A stretch of DNA of 64,000 nt from UBA1723 sp045629285 (GTDB taxonomy: Bacteria; Bacteroidota; Bacteroidia; Bacteroidales; Paludibacteraceae). Both the position numbers and the translations under genes were made by a program. The notes under the pieces were generated by a model, which saw only the letters and a program-made list of their open reading frames with translations, ran no database searches and had not been told where the DNA came from. The DNA lies in assembly GCA_045629285.1 (NCBI GenBank), contig JAZQQY010000016.1, forward strand, positions 1 through 64,000. Reading direction: 5' to 3'. Shown here piece after piece: positions 25,788 to 34,972 of the stretch. Position 1 is the stretch's first letter. Every line of letters starts with the position of its first letter.

Positions 25788-27296
25788 TTACTGCTCGTAG
25801 ATCGAGAATGTAACGCGTCTGTTCTTAGCCTTACCCTCGTCAGTGCCGCTTACGTCGACAGGCTCTTTGTACTTCATGTCCTTGACATCAAGCTGATCGG
25901 CAGATGTGCCTTTATCTTTCAAGATGTCGCGGATGAAGAATGCACGCTCAATGCCGATAGCATCGTTGTAATCAAGCTCCATCTTATCAGCGTGACCAGT
26001 AATCAAAAGACCCTTATTAGGCTGTAGACGAAGAAGAACCTTCATATCTTCAAAAGCAACCTCCATGTCTTCAGTCGAAGTGAATCCACTCTCGTTGAAT
26101 GGGAATGAGAACATTGAGCTCATCTCTTCACTCAACAGCTTGATAGCCTGTTCTGCGTTAAGTGCGTATTCTGCGAACTTCAAGTGACGGCGTTCGTTCC
26201 AAGTGATATCAAGCTTCTCGAACGAAGTCAAAGTGTCGTAAGCAGTGATTGTATTTCTATACTTAACCTTCTTCTCTTCAGTAACATCCTCGATCACACC
26301 AAGCTGAGAAATCATGTTCTTTACCTTCATAACCTCTTCACGAGAGTAGCGGATGTAAATTAATGAGTCAGGAAGGTGGTGGATGCTGTCTCTAGCAAGT
26401 AGAGCCTCTTTCACTTCTGGAGCAACCATCGGCTCCTCAGCAAGCATCTCCTTATTCTCAGGCATCTCATGCTTCTTCTTTACACGGTCTGTGGGAAGAG
26501 TGACTGCCATCTTGAATCCGGCTCCGATTGTGCCGACCTTGGTGATCTGGTCGCTTTCAAGCATATTTGTGTATACTCCTTCAGGAGAAAACATCTTGCT
26601 GTTGGATTCCGAGTCGACGATATCTGTGAAGCCATAGTTCACATAAAGGCCACCGTACAAGCCAAGCTTGGAAGCGAACCATTTTGTCAATCCTAAGTCA
26701 AGGAAGAATGAGCAAGTTGTCTTTTTGGTAGTTGTTTTGCCCTCGAAAGAAAGAAGTGAACGGTTGACTTTTTCATCCTCCGATTTTCCCAATTCCTCTG
26801 AATATGTTGAGCGCGACAAACTTCCTTCTGTAACTTCGTAAGTGTGGCGGACTGGGAATCCAACTTTGATACCACCTCCGACCAAGAAGTCTACACTATA
26901 TGTAATATTGTTGCGATAGTATGCGCCGATAGGGATTTCAAGTTGAGCATACTTCTGTTTTTCTTCCCAATTCTGGTAGTGAGTGGCAAGGATGTATCCT
27001 TTTGTATCGGTAAGGTCGATTTTTTCGTCGTATGAACTTATTTTTCCATAGCTATTGAAGAAAGCAACACCAAAACCAGTGCCAATTCCTAAATAATCAT
27101 TGAAAAAATGGCGATAATTGAACGAAGTTCCTCCGCCAAGACTAGATTGATTTGTCAATGCGATCGAATATGCATCATACATCAAAGAATGTACACCACC
27201 ATTAACTTGTAGTTCAATTTGGTTACGTGCATATTGTGCATTGGCTCCTGCCACTGCACAAAGTCCTAATAAAATCCCTGTCGCTTTTCTTTTCAT
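25788..27296 (-). CDS. OmpA-family outer-membrane protein
   Basis: A 502-residue protein with signal peptide MKRKATGILLGLCAVAGANAQ. Residues about 22-270 form a beta-barrel (FNYRHFFNDYLGIGTGFGVAF; KFGLTKWFASKLGLYGGLYV region). A linker rich in Glu and Lys follows. The C-terminal 120 residues are an OmpA-like peptidoglycan-binding domain (KGLLITGHADKMELDYNDAI; IERAFFIRDILKDKG; EGKAKNRRVTFSI). It probably anchors the outer membrane to the cell wall. A -7 element (CAAAGATA, 27337-27344, TATCTTTG on the minus strand) lies 41 bp upstream. Confidence 0.88.
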   Translation of the reverse strand: MKRKATGILLGLCAVAGANAQYARNQIELQVNGGVHSLMYDAYSIALTNQSSLGGGTSFNYRHFFNDYLGIGTGFGVAFFNSYGKISSYDEKIDLTDTKGYILATHYQNWEEKQKYAQLEIPIGAYYRNNITYSVDFLVGGGIKVGFPVRHTYEVTEGSLSRSTYSEELGKSEDEKVNRSLLSFEGKTTTKKTTCSFFLDLGLTKWFASKLGLYGGLYVNYGFTDIVDSESNSKMFSPEGVYTNMLESDQITKVGTIGAGFKMAVTLPTDRVKKKHEMPENKEMLAEEPMVAPEVKEALLARDSIHHLPDSLIYIRYSREEVMKVKNMISQLGVIEDVTEEKKVKYRNTITAYDTLTSFEKLDITWNERRHLKFAEYALNAEQAIKLLSEEMSSMFSFPFNESGFTSTEDMEVAFEDMKVLLRLQPNKGLLITGHADKMELDYNDAIGIERAFFIRDILKDKGTSADQLDVKDMKYKEPVDVSGTDEGKAKNRRVTFSIYEQ

Positions 27297-27336
27297 ACAA
27301 AAATTACATAAAATGTGTCTTGTCCATTCAGTTCCT

Positions 27337-27344
27337 CAAAGATA
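27337..27344 (-). promoter_or_regulatory. -7 element of the OmpA-family gene
   Basis: Reads TATCTTTG on the minus strand, matching TAnnTTTG. It is divergent from the NhaD promoter. Confidence 0.5.
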
Positions 27345-27386
27345 TAATTATTTTTATGAATATTTAACTTTATGAATAAAAATTTG

Positions 27387-27394
27387 TATGTTTG
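27387..27394 (+). promoter_or_regulatory. -7 element of the nhaD operon
   Basis: TATGTTTG, 56 bp before the ATG at 27450; a GAGGAGG ribosome-binding site precedes that ATG. Confidence 0.5.
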
Positions 27395-27449
27395 CAAAAG
27401 AGATTTGTAAATAACGATTAAAAAACAATAAAAAATTCGAGGAGGTCTT

Positions 27450-28811
27450 ATGGTCTTACTAATGATTTGTCTGTTCGTTCTTGGATATGCGGCGATCGCG
27501 ACAGAACATCAGATTCACGTCAACAAAGCAGCTACTGCTTTGATTTTATGTTCATTGCTATGGACGATCTATATTTTCTATGCTCCTGAGCTTTATACAC
27601 CGCTTGGAATTCAGAAGACAACTGAATACGTGACAAAGTACGAGCTTATCGAAGGTGTAGGTGAGGTTGCTGAAATTTTGTTCTTCCTAATGGGAGCGAT
27701 GACAATTGTAGAGTTGATTGACGTACACGGAGGATTCAACATCATCACAAGACGAATCACAACTAAGAACAAAAAGAGCTTGCTGTTCATCCTTTCTGCC
27801 ATCACATTCGTCATGTCGGCAGTGTTGGACAACTTGACTACTACAATCGTAATCGTAATGTTGCTTAGAAAGTTGGTAAAGGATCAGAAGGAGCGTTGGT
27901 ATTTCGCTGCTGTTGTGATTCTTGCCGCTAATGCCGGTGGCGCTTTCTCTCCAATTGGCGACGTGACTACTATCATGCTTTGGGTTAAGGGTAACGTTAC
28001 AACAGCAAACTTGATCCCTCAGCTTATTTTGCCTTCTATCATTGCTGCTGTATTGCCAATGCTTATCATGTCAAGAAAGTTGAAGGGTAATTTGGAAGAA
28101 TCTGACGAGAATGTAATTTCAGAGTCTCACGAGCCATCAGCTGCTGAGATGGTTACAAACCGTGAACGTAATATCATTTTCTACCTAGGTATCGGTGCTT
28201 TGGTATTTGTTCCTGTCTTTAAGTCGATCACTCACTTGCCTCCATATATCGGTGTCTCACTTGGTCTTGGTATCTTGTGGGTTTACACTGAGCTTATGTA
28301 CCATGAGAAGGGTGATTCTATCAAGGAGGAGAAGAAGGCACGTATCCAGAAGGTTGTTAAGAGAATTGACATGACAACAATTCTATTCTTCTTGGGTATT
28401 TTGATGGCTGTAAACGCCCTATCATGTGCAGGTATCCTTCACGAGTTGAGCGAGTGGCTTGATAAGAGCATCGGTAATATCTATGCAATCAATGTCGTAA
28501 TCGGTATCCTTTCTTCAATTGTCGACAATGTGCCGCTAGTAGCTGGTGCTATGGGAATGTACGATGTTGATCCGACAAGTGCATACTACATGGTCGACGG
28601 TGCCTTCTGGTTGTTCCTTGCATACTGTGCAGGTGTCGGCGGAAGTATCTTGATCGTCGGATCTGCTGCGGGTGTTGTTGTTATGGGTCTTGAGAAGGTT
28701 AGCTTCGGATGGTATTTGAAGGAAGTTTCGTTGATCGCATTGCTTGGCTATTTGGCTGGAGCAGTTGTGTTCATCATTCAGGATATGTTCATTTTGCCGA
28801 TGTTTAACTAA
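27450..28811 (+). CDS. nhaD: NhaD-type sodium:proton antiporter
   Basis: A 453-residue inner-membrane protein with about 11-13 hydrophobic segments. Family marks are AVLDNLTTTIVIVMLLRKL, GAFSPIGDVTTIMLWVKGN, SIVDNVPLVAGAMGMY and GGSILIVGSAAGVVVMGLEK, with conserved Asp residues in the membrane consistent with ion exchange. It exports Na+ in exchange for H+. It is the first gene of a plus-strand run that continues with a lipoprotein (15-bp gap), an EpsG-like protein and a CDF transporter. Confidence 0.92.
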   Translation: MVLLMICLFVLGYAAIATEHQIHVNKAATALILCSLLWTIYIFYAPELYTPLGIQKTTEYVTKYELIEGVGEVAEILFFLMGAMTIVELIDVHGGFNIITRRITTKNKKSLLFILSAITFVMSAVLDNLTTTIVIVMLLRKLVKDQKERWYFAAVVILAANAGGAFSPIGDVTTIMLWVKGNVTTANLIPQLILPSIIAAVLPMLIMSRKLKGNLEESDENVISESHEPSAAEMVTNRERNIIFYLGIGALVFVPVFKSITHLPPYIGVSLGLGILWVYTELMYHEKGDSIKEEKKARIQKVVKRIDMTTILFFLGILMAVNALSCAGILHELSEWLDKSIGNIYAINVVIGILSSIVDNVPLVAGAMGMYDVDPTSAYYMVDGAFWLFLAYCAGVGGSILIVGSAAGVVVMGLEKVSFGWYLKEVSLIALLGYLAGAVVFIIQDMFILPMFN

Positions 28812-28826
28812 ACAGAATAAATAAAC

Positions 28827-29963
28827 ATGCGCTGGAAAGCAGAACTATCATACATCGCATTATGCGCCGTTGCTTTGACGGCGTGTAATGACGATGATTC
28901 CAACGGAGGATCGGGTTTGCCACCTTTCAGCGATACTGAATATGCTGTCTATATGGCTTACAAATATGACAGCCTAGCTTCAGCATCTGCCGAGCCTATA
29001 CTTTGTTCCGGAATTTGGACTAATGCTGCGTCTGATGGAGCTCCTTCATTACGCAAACTGTCTCCTGGTCGTGATGAAATGGTGGAGGTGTTCGATATCT
29101 GTGTGACAGAGAATAAGGATGTTTATGCTGCCGGATGTTTTGGAGATGCTGCTCTATATTGGAAAAACGACACGGAGGTGGAATTGCCTGAGGGTAGAGC
29201 CGCAACAGGAATTGAGGTTGATCCTGACGGTGTCGTCTATACTTGTGGATTTCAGCAGGAAGGATCTCGCGAATCTGCTAAGATGTGGATCGGAACGATT
29301 CCATACGATTTGAACTATGGTACTCGAGCTAATGACATTTGTCTATACGACGGAAAAAGTTATGTGGCCGGATATGGCAATAACTTCGACAAGTATGATG
29401 TCGAGGAGGCCCGTATTTGGATTGACGGTCAGTCATACAATAGGTTGGCTCAGGATAATGACGGTGATAAAAATAGTTTGGGTGACTATCCTGCTGTAGC
29501 TAATGCCATCGTTTCGAATGGATTTGGTTGGTGGTGTGTTGGCTATGAGAGAAATACAAGCGTAGGTTATTTGCCTAAGGTCTGGATTGATCGTACCAAC
29601 AATAATCTGACTCGTGAAGGTCCGGCTTCGTCGCTTACATGTATCAAGCATGAGGATGGTGTTTATTATATCGGTGGAAACGACGGTTTTCATGCTAAAT
29701 ACTGGACTGCTCGCCAGAAGAGCGACAAGGAAAAACGAATCGTGGATTGTGTTGAACATGATTTGACATCAGGTTCATCACAGGCAATCGTCGAGGACAT
29801 TGACGTGTTGAATGGAATCGTCGTTTGTTGCGGTTACGAAAAGTCTAAGTCGGATTCGTATATTCCTAAGTTGTGGATAAATGGCAATGAGTATCCTCTT
29901 GGTGCTCAGTTGAATGGGAAAAGCAGAGTCAGACCTTGTGCTGTCGCTATTGTAAGAAGATAG
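28827..29963 (+). CDS. surface lipoprotein with repeated WxxG-type units
   Basis: A 378-residue lipoprotein. The lipobox is VALTAC with Cys20, followed by NDDDSNGG; an acidic run right after the Cys resembles the Bacteroidota lipoprotein export signal, so surface exposure is likely. The mature part has at least five repeats of a motif with a conserved tryptophan (AALYWKNDTEVELPEG; AKMWIGTIPYDLN; ARIWIDGQSYNRL; PKVWIDRTNNNL; PKLWINGNEYPLG), each about 50-60 residues apart and linked by VYxxGY-like strands, which suggests a beta-propeller. Function unknown. It lies between nhaD and an EpsG-like gene. Confidence 0.8.
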   Translation: MRWKAELSYIALCAVALTACNDDDSNGGSGLPPFSDTEYAVYMAYKYDSLASASAEPILCSGIWTNAASDGAPSLRKLSPGRDEMVEVFDICVTENKDVYAAGCFGDAALYWKNDTEVELPEGRAATGIEVDPDGVVYTCGFQQEGSRESAKMWIGTIPYDLNYGTRANDICLYDGKSYVAGYGNNFDKYDVEEARIWIDGQSYNRLAQDNDGDKNSLGDYPAVANAIVSNGFGWWCVGYERNTSVGYLPKVWIDRTNNNLTREGPASSLTCIKHEDGVYYIGGNDGFHAKYWTARQKSDKEKRIVDCVEHDLTSGSSQAIVEDIDVLNGIVVCCGYEKSKSDSYIPKLWINGNEYPLGAQLNGKSRVRPCAVAIVRR

Positions 29964-29981
29964 GAAAGTTGGTGTCATAGA

Positions 29982-31556
29982 ATGGATTTAAGTATTTCAA
30001 TACCGTATTTCTGCTTTATGGCCATTCTTGTGATGTTGGCTTTTGTAGAGTTTAATCTACAAAACCATAATCACAGGACTAAGTATATATTCGTCTTTTC
30101 CCTTACCCTCTTCACCTTGTTTGTTGGATTGAAGGGTTGGACGGGAATGGATGTTATGATGTATTACGAAAACTATCAGGATGCTCCGACATTGGGAGAA
30201 TTCTTGTTAGGTCGTTATTCAAATGATTGGTACACAGATTTTGAGATAGGGTTCAACCTCTTTGAAGTTATTGCAAAGACGCTTGGACTGAGCTATTGGC
30301 AGTTCCAGTTTATCTATGTCCTGATAGACGCAATCATACTTTATCATTTTTTTAGGCGTGAGACCAACTATTGTGTGTTGGCTTTGCTGATCTACTTTAT
30401 TTGGTGGGGATGGGTATTCCATGCAGAGCAGTTGCGAAATGCCAATTCTGTGTTGTTGTTTATGATGTCGTTGAAGTATGTAAGAAACAAACAGATATTC
30501 TCTTATGTTTTGTTGAATGTTCTGGGTATGACGTTCCATACTACTTCTCTTTTCTATATCCTAGTATATCCGCTATTGAGAATCACTCTGACAAAAAATC
30601 AGTTGCTATGGATTTTCACGGTGGTTATGGTGATTTTCATCTTCAGAATCAAGTTTATCAACATCGTGTTGACCGGATTGTACACTTACGGTGGCCAGCA
30701 CATTGCGTCGAAAATCCAAAAATACTATATAAATATCGTCTATGCCGATTCTTACTATAATCTTGGAATGAGAAAGATTATCGTAGGATTTGCATATATA
30801 ATGTTCTGTTTCTTCCCTAAGTATTTCAAGGCGGACAAAAATATTGATAATGTCATAAAGAATGTTTTTGTCATATATTTCATCCTTGTTTTCTCTCTCT
30901 GTGAGATTCGTGTGCTTCAGGACAGAACATCGTCTCTATTCTGCATAGGATTGGTTATGATTTTTGTGCAATATTATGCAAACTTGAAGAGTAAGTTGCA
31001 CAAGCAGGTCTATATTCTTAGTGTCATAGGAATCATGATTATTACCGGATTCAAATACTTCAGTGTTGAATCTTATCGTTATAGAACGTCCTTTAATGCT
31101 GATGCCGATTATCGTCTTTACGACGAAGAGCTTGAAAGACGTAAGCTTGAGGAGTATCTGGATGCAGTAAAACGTAATAAGGATGTTAAGAAAGAGAAGT
31201 CCGACCAATTGCGAGATTTTGACAGAATCCGTGCCGAGCAAGGAGTGGAGAAGGTTAAGGATCAGAAGTTGCATCGTCAGAAAGTGAACAAATCGTCAAC
31301 TAAGAAAAAGGGAAAGAAGAGACACGGTTATTATTCTGATGAAGACGATTTTTTGGATGACAATACAAATATGCGTAACGATTATTCCGATGAAATGGAT
31401 GATAAGGAAAAGAAATCGGATAGAAATAAGAAAAAAGAAAGTGATCGGAAACGTCAATTAAGTTCTTCGTTGGATGACAATGACGACGATGATTCGGAGG
31501 ATTCCTTTATCAAACCTCTCAGTACGCGAAGCGAAAAAACAGATATTTCTAAATAA
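29982..31556 (+). CDS. EpsG-family polysaccharide polymerase-like protein with charged tail
   Basis: A 524-residue protein. Residues 1-370 are a polytopic EpsG-like membrane domain (LFVGLKGWTGMDVMMYYENY; YTDFEIGFNLFEVIAKTLG; YWQFQFIYVLIDAIILYHFF), the family that polymerises exopolysaccharide repeat units. From about residue 375 the protein becomes soluble and very charged for about 150 residues, with Lys/Arg-rich and then Asp/Ser-rich runs (STKKKGKKRHGYYSDEDD; SSLDDNDDDDSEDSF). This tail is not part of the family as I know it and looks disordered. No glycosyltransferase is adjacent; the main glycan locus starts 2.3 kb downstream. Confidence 0.8.
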   Translation: MDLSISIPYFCFMAILVMLAFVEFNLQNHNHRTKYIFVFSLTLFTLFVGLKGWTGMDVMMYYENYQDAPTLGEFLLGRYSNDWYTDFEIGFNLFEVIAKTLGLSYWQFQFIYVLIDAIILYHFFRRETNYCVLALLIYFIWWGWVFHAEQLRNANSVLLFMMSLKYVRNKQIFSYVLLNVLGMTFHTTSLFYILVYPLLRITLTKNQLLWIFTVVMVIFIFRIKFINIVLTGLYTYGGQHIASKIQKYYINIVYADSYYNLGMRKIIVGFAYIMFCFFPKYFKADKNIDNVIKNVFVIYFILVFSLCEIRVLQDRTSSLFCIGLVMIFVQYYANLKSKLHKQVYILSVIGIMIITGFKYFSVESYRYRTSFNADADYRLYDEELERRKLEEYLDAVKRNKDVKKEKSDQLRDFDRIRAEQGVEKVKDQKLHRQKVNKSSTKKKGKKRHGYYSDEDDFLDDNTNMRNDYSDEMDDKEKKSDRNKKKESDRKRQLSSSLDDNDDDDSEDSFIKPLSTRSEKTDISK

Positions 31557-31564
31557 TCGGAGAA

Positions 31565-32470
31565 ATGGGGGAAGATCAGATTGAATTACGACAAAAGGAG
31601 ATTGTAAAGGTCACTGTGATAGGCACTATAGTCAATGCTGTTTTGATTGTGATGAAATTTGCTGCTGGAATATTTGGAAACTCTGCTGCAATGGTGGCTG
31701 ATGGAGTCCATTCCCTCAGTGATTTCCTTACGGATTTCGTTGTTATTGTGATGTTGAAGATCAGTAGCAAACCATCTGACGAAGATCATGATTTCGGACA
31801 TGGAAAATATGAAACACTTGCAACGACCATTATCGGTCTGTTGCTAATCCTTGTTGGTGGAGGAATCCTATGGAGCGGTGTCACTAAGATTTTCGGATTT
31901 TATTTTAATGACGAATCGCTTGCTTCACCCGGATGGTTGGCATTCGGAGCTGCCGTAGCAAGTATACTATTGAAAGAAGGAATTTTCCAATATACCATTA
32001 AAAAGAGCAAAAACCTCAACAGTGAGGCACTTGTGGCAAATGCTTGGCACCACAGGAGCGATGCCCTTTCGTCGATTGGAACGGCTATAGGAATCGGCGC
32101 TGCCTGTATCCTTGGCAACAAATGGGCGATACTTGACCCGTTGGCGGCAGTAATAGTCAGTTTCTTTATATTCAAGGTCGCACTTCAACTTATCAGGAGC
32201 AGTGTGGATCAGTTGTTGGAGAGTAGTTTGCCAAAAGAAATCGAGGATCGGATTGAGAATACTGTAAATTCTTACCCGGGAGTGACGGAGATGCATGACT
32301 TGCGTACGCGTCAGGTAGGAGTCAATTATGCTATCACCATGCATGTGAGAATGGATGGGAACATTACATTGTATGAGGCACATGAGAAGGCAGATCAGAT
32401 AGAGAAGGATTTGAAGGAAAAGTTTGGTCATCAGACAATCATCACGATTCACGTCGAGCCTTGGAAATAA
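31565..32470 (+). CDS. cation diffusion facilitator (CDF) transporter
   Basis: A 301-residue divalent metal transporter. The metal-binding HxxxD of transmembrane helix 2 is in DGVHSLSDFLTDF, the helix 5 pair is in WHHRSDALSSIG, and DHDFGHGKYE and the cytoplasmic C-terminal domain (VTEMHDLRTRQVGVNYAITM) are typical. It exports Zn2+ or similar metals in exchange for protons. The gene starts 8 bp after the EpsG-like gene, so the two are probably cotranscribed. Confidence 0.92.
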   Translation: MGEDQIELRQKEIVKVTVIGTIVNAVLIVMKFAAGIFGNSAAMVADGVHSLSDFLTDFVVIVMLKISSKPSDEDHDFGHGKYETLATTIIGLLLILVGGGILWSGVTKIFGFYFNDESLASPGWLAFGAAVASILLKEGIFQYTIKKSKNLNSEALVANAWHHRSDALSSIGTAIGIGAACILGNKWAILDPLAAVIVSFFIFKVALQLIRSSVDQLLESSLPKEIEDRIENTVNSYPGVTEMHDLRTRQVGVNYAITMHVRMDGNITLYEAHEKADQIEKDLKEKFGHQTIITIHVEPWK

Positions 32471-32511
32471 ATTATTTTTGTTTCCAAAGAATATATTTCC
32501 CAAAAATACAT

Positions 32512-32519
32512 TATATTTG
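32512..32519 (+). promoter_or_regulatory. -7 element of the DUF4197 gene
   Basis: TATATTTG, 34 bp upstream of the ATG at 32554; no clear -33 element. Confidence 0.5.
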
Positions 32520-32553
32520 GTTCTTAAATTCACAAACATTAATTGAAAGAACT

Positions 32554-33429
32554 ATGGGATTATTTGGAGATATCTTGTCCACAGTCGGTAAAGTGGCTGT
32601 AGATGCGGTAAAGAGCGGTAAGGCAGAAGAACTTATCAAGACTATGGCTGGCGGAGCTAACGGCAGTGGTGGATTTGATGTTGGTTCTGGTCTTAAGGCT
32701 GCTCTTAAGGTAGGTATTGAGACTGCAGCTCAGAATCTTGGCGCAGAGGATGGTTATCTTGCAGACGCTGCAGTTCGTATCGGTCTACCAAAAGAGGCGA
32801 TCACTACTTTTGGAGCAGTTCAGCAGTTGTCTAGCAATCCTGCTTTCAACTCAATTTTGAAAACATCCGGTTTGTCTATTCCGGATTCAGATACAATCAT
32901 CAAGTTGTTCAACCGTGCGGCTGAGAACGCAGCACCGAAGTCGATCGATATCTTTGCAGATGCGATCACAAAGATTTCGTTTGCAGATGCAGAGCAGTTG
33001 TTGTTCGGTGCAGACAATGCCGCAACACAATATCTTCATAAGAATACATTCAATCAGTTGACAGATGCCTTCGTTCCATCTATTACTGATTCATTGAATA
33101 CGATTCAGGTGGCTAATGTGACTCCTACTGCAGCTTGGAATACATACGCCACTTACAATAACAAACTAGTAGAGCTTCTTGATAACAATACAGCAAAGAT
33201 GGCTCTTGAGATGGCACGTAAGTTGGGTGTCGTTCCTGATGAGTATTTCGAGAAGTTGCGTTCTATCGACATGGTCAATCCGAATTTGTCTGGCTACATT
33301 ACCGGTGAGGCTTTGAATGGTCTGTTCACTAAGGTCGGAGAGAAGGAGTATGATATCCGTCACAACGCAAGCGCACGTGTGTCTGATGTCCTTCAGAGTG
33401 TATTCGGCAAGCTTGATAACAGAGGATAA
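32554..33429 (+). CDS. DUF4197 domain protein
   Basis: A 291-residue protein, alpha-helical and rich in Ala, matching DUF4197: SGLKAALKVGIETAAQNLGA near the N-terminus, RIGLPKEAITTFG, and VTPTAAWNTYATYNNKLVEL in the second half. Function is unknown. No classical signal peptide is visible after ATG 32554; a longer frame from 32461 would run through the promoter-like TATATTTG and is rejected. It has its own promoter and ends at a palindromic terminator. Confidence 0.82.
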   Translation: MGLFGDILSTVGKVAVDAVKSGKAEELIKTMAGGANGSGGFDVGSGLKAALKVGIETAAQNLGAEDGYLADAAVRIGLPKEAITTFGAVQQLSSNPAFNSILKTSGLSIPDSDTIIKLFNRAAENAAPKSIDIFADAITKISFADAEQLLFGADNAATQYLHKNTFNQLTDAFVPSITDSLNTIQVANVTPTAAWNTYATYNNKLVELLDNNTAKMALEMARKLGVVPDEYFEKLRSIDMVNPNLSGYITGEALNGLFTKVGEKEYDIRHNASARVSDVLQSVFGKLDNRG

Positions 33430-33454
33430 TCATTCTTTGATTTAGATAATTGTC

Positions 33455-33485
33455 GGAGACGTGAGTAATCGCGTCTCCTTTTTTG
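33455..33485 (+). terminator. GAGACG-type palindrome, copy 5, acting as terminator
   Basis: GGAGACGTGA (33455-33464) pairs with TCGCGTCTCC (33469-33478), one T-G pair, loop GTAA, followed by a T-run. Confidence 0.85.
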
Positions 33486-33824
33486 TTGTAGTGCCTGAAT
33501 CTGAATTTTGCCACTGACTGATGCTCCATTTAATGTTAAAAATGTTAAAAAAACATGTTGAACAATATAAATTTGTAATTTTGCAGTTGAATTGATGATG
33601 CTTTGAGCTTTTTAATATTTGTGAATAATGACAAATTATTGGAAGGTTCTTAACATCTATCATTGAAGTTTTATATGTAATTGCCTGTATTTTTACGGGG
33701 TTGTATGTTTGATCTTTTCAATAGTCTATTTATTAAACTATTATGAAATAAGCATGGCTATTGTTAATAATGTGTAATAATTAAAAAGTCTCTTCGTTTA
33801 GGGGAGTCGTATGTCGCAAATATA
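33486..33824 (+). promoter_or_regulatory. leader of the surface glycan locus
   Basis: An AT-rich gene-free stretch. It contains a -7 element TAATTTTG at 33576-33583, which would leave a long leader of about 235 nt before the first glycosyltransferase. Repeats of AATGTTAAAA are seen around 33530-33550. I found no UpxY-like antiterminator gene and no convincing pair of inverted repeats flanking the promoter, so phase inversion is not supported. Confidence 0.5.
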
Positions 33825-34964
33825 ATGGAAACAAAAACATTTTTGAGATTGAGAAAAATCAGTAAAGGTTTTTCTTTGCTGCATTTGGGAAGTAGTATTC
33901 CTAATCTGTTATTTAGCCTTTGTACAAAGGGAGAGTCTTTTGTGCCTATGTCTTCTGAGGAGGCAGAGACATTCCTTAATGGTAGACATGCTGATGCTCA
34001 CAATACTGCAATATGTGAGAATGAGATCTCATCCCAGGAGATTGATTTGATGATCATTGTTCCTATATATGGTGTGGAGGATACTCTTGAAAGATGTATA
34101 GACTCTATCCTGAACCAGAAGACGAAATATAACTTCAAGATAGTAGCCGTTAACGACGGCTCTCCGGACAGATGCGGAGAAATTTTGAAGAAATATGAAT
34201 CAAACGATAAAGTGATAGTTCACACTCAAGAGAATCAGGGACATGCTGGCGCTCGTAACACAGGTTTGAAGAACATGTTTGCTAAGTATGTGGCTTTTGT
34301 TGATTCCGACGATGATATTCCGGAAGATCATGTAGAGTTGATGTTGGATGCTGCGTTCAAACATGATGCTGATGTCGTTGAGGGTTGTATGATCAAGAGA
34401 ACTTTGGATGGCAAACTTTACGGTGGTTACAGACACGAGTATGATGCTAATGCATCAAAGGTTGATTTGAAGGGATTCCCTTGCGGTAAGTTGTTCAGAG
34501 CTGAGTTGTTCAGATATGTTCACTTCCCATTCTATTGGTTTGAGGATTCTACTACAACTATGTTGGTTGTGGCTCAGGCTAAACGTGTTGTGACAATTCC
34601 TAATATTATCTACTACTACGTTACGAATCCAAACGGAATTTGTAATGCATCTAACGGAAAGATCAAGAGTGTAGATACTTTCTATGTGACTCGTGCATTG
34701 CTTGCCGACCAGAAGACATTGATGGACAAAGGTCTATATGTAGACTATAAGGTTGAACGTATGTTTGAGCAGATTGCAGTCAACTGGCAGAGAACTTTCG
34801 TGCTTGGTATTGATATTGAGTCTTCCATTTTCGTGTTGTCATGCGATATGTTCAACAAGTATTTTCCTAATGTGGAAAATGTTCCGTCTCGTTTTGCAAA
34901 ACTATACAAGAGTTTGAAAGAGAGAGATTTCGCATTGTATCGTAGAGAGTGTGCATTCATTTAA
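33825..34964 (+). CDS. family 2 glycosyltransferase
   Basis: A 379-residue GT-A enzyme. A leader of about 75 residues precedes the nucleotide-sugar-binding core (LMIIVPIYGVEDTLERCIDS; VAVNDGSPDRC; HAGARNTGLKNM), with the DxD-like metal motif in AFVDSDDDIPEDH. It transfers a sugar to the lipid-linked repeat unit; donor and acceptor are unknown. It is the first gene of the glycan locus and is 8 bp from the flippase gene. Confidence 0.88.
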   Translation: METKTFLRLRKISKGFSLLHLGSSIPNLLFSLCTKGESFVPMSSEEAETFLNGRHADAHNTAICENEISSQEIDLMIIVPIYGVEDTLERCIDSILNQKTKYNFKIVAVNDGSPDRCGEILKKYESNDKVIVHTQENQGHAGARNTGLKNMFAKYVAFVDSDDDIPEDHVELMLDAAFKHDADVVEGCMIKRTLDGKLYGGYRHEYDANASKVDLKGFPCGKLFRAELFRYVHFPFYWFEDSTTTMLVVAQAKRVVTIPNIIYYYVTNPNGICNASNGKIKSVDTFYVTRALLADQKTLMDKGLYVDYKVERMFEQIAVNWQRTFVLGIDIESSIFVLSCDMFNKYFPNVENVPSRFAKLYKSLKERDFALYRRECAFI

Positions 34965-34972
34965 TTTGACAG

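Noticed and set aside
31967..32539. A 190-codon minus-strand frame across the CDF gene
   Set aside because: Overlaps conserved CDF motifs on the other strand; no family similarity of its own.
33486..33824. Invertible promoter in front of the glycan locus, as in Bacteroides capsule loci
   Set aside because: No long inverted-repeat pair flanks the -7 element and no UpxY-like regulator or recombinase gene is present here.
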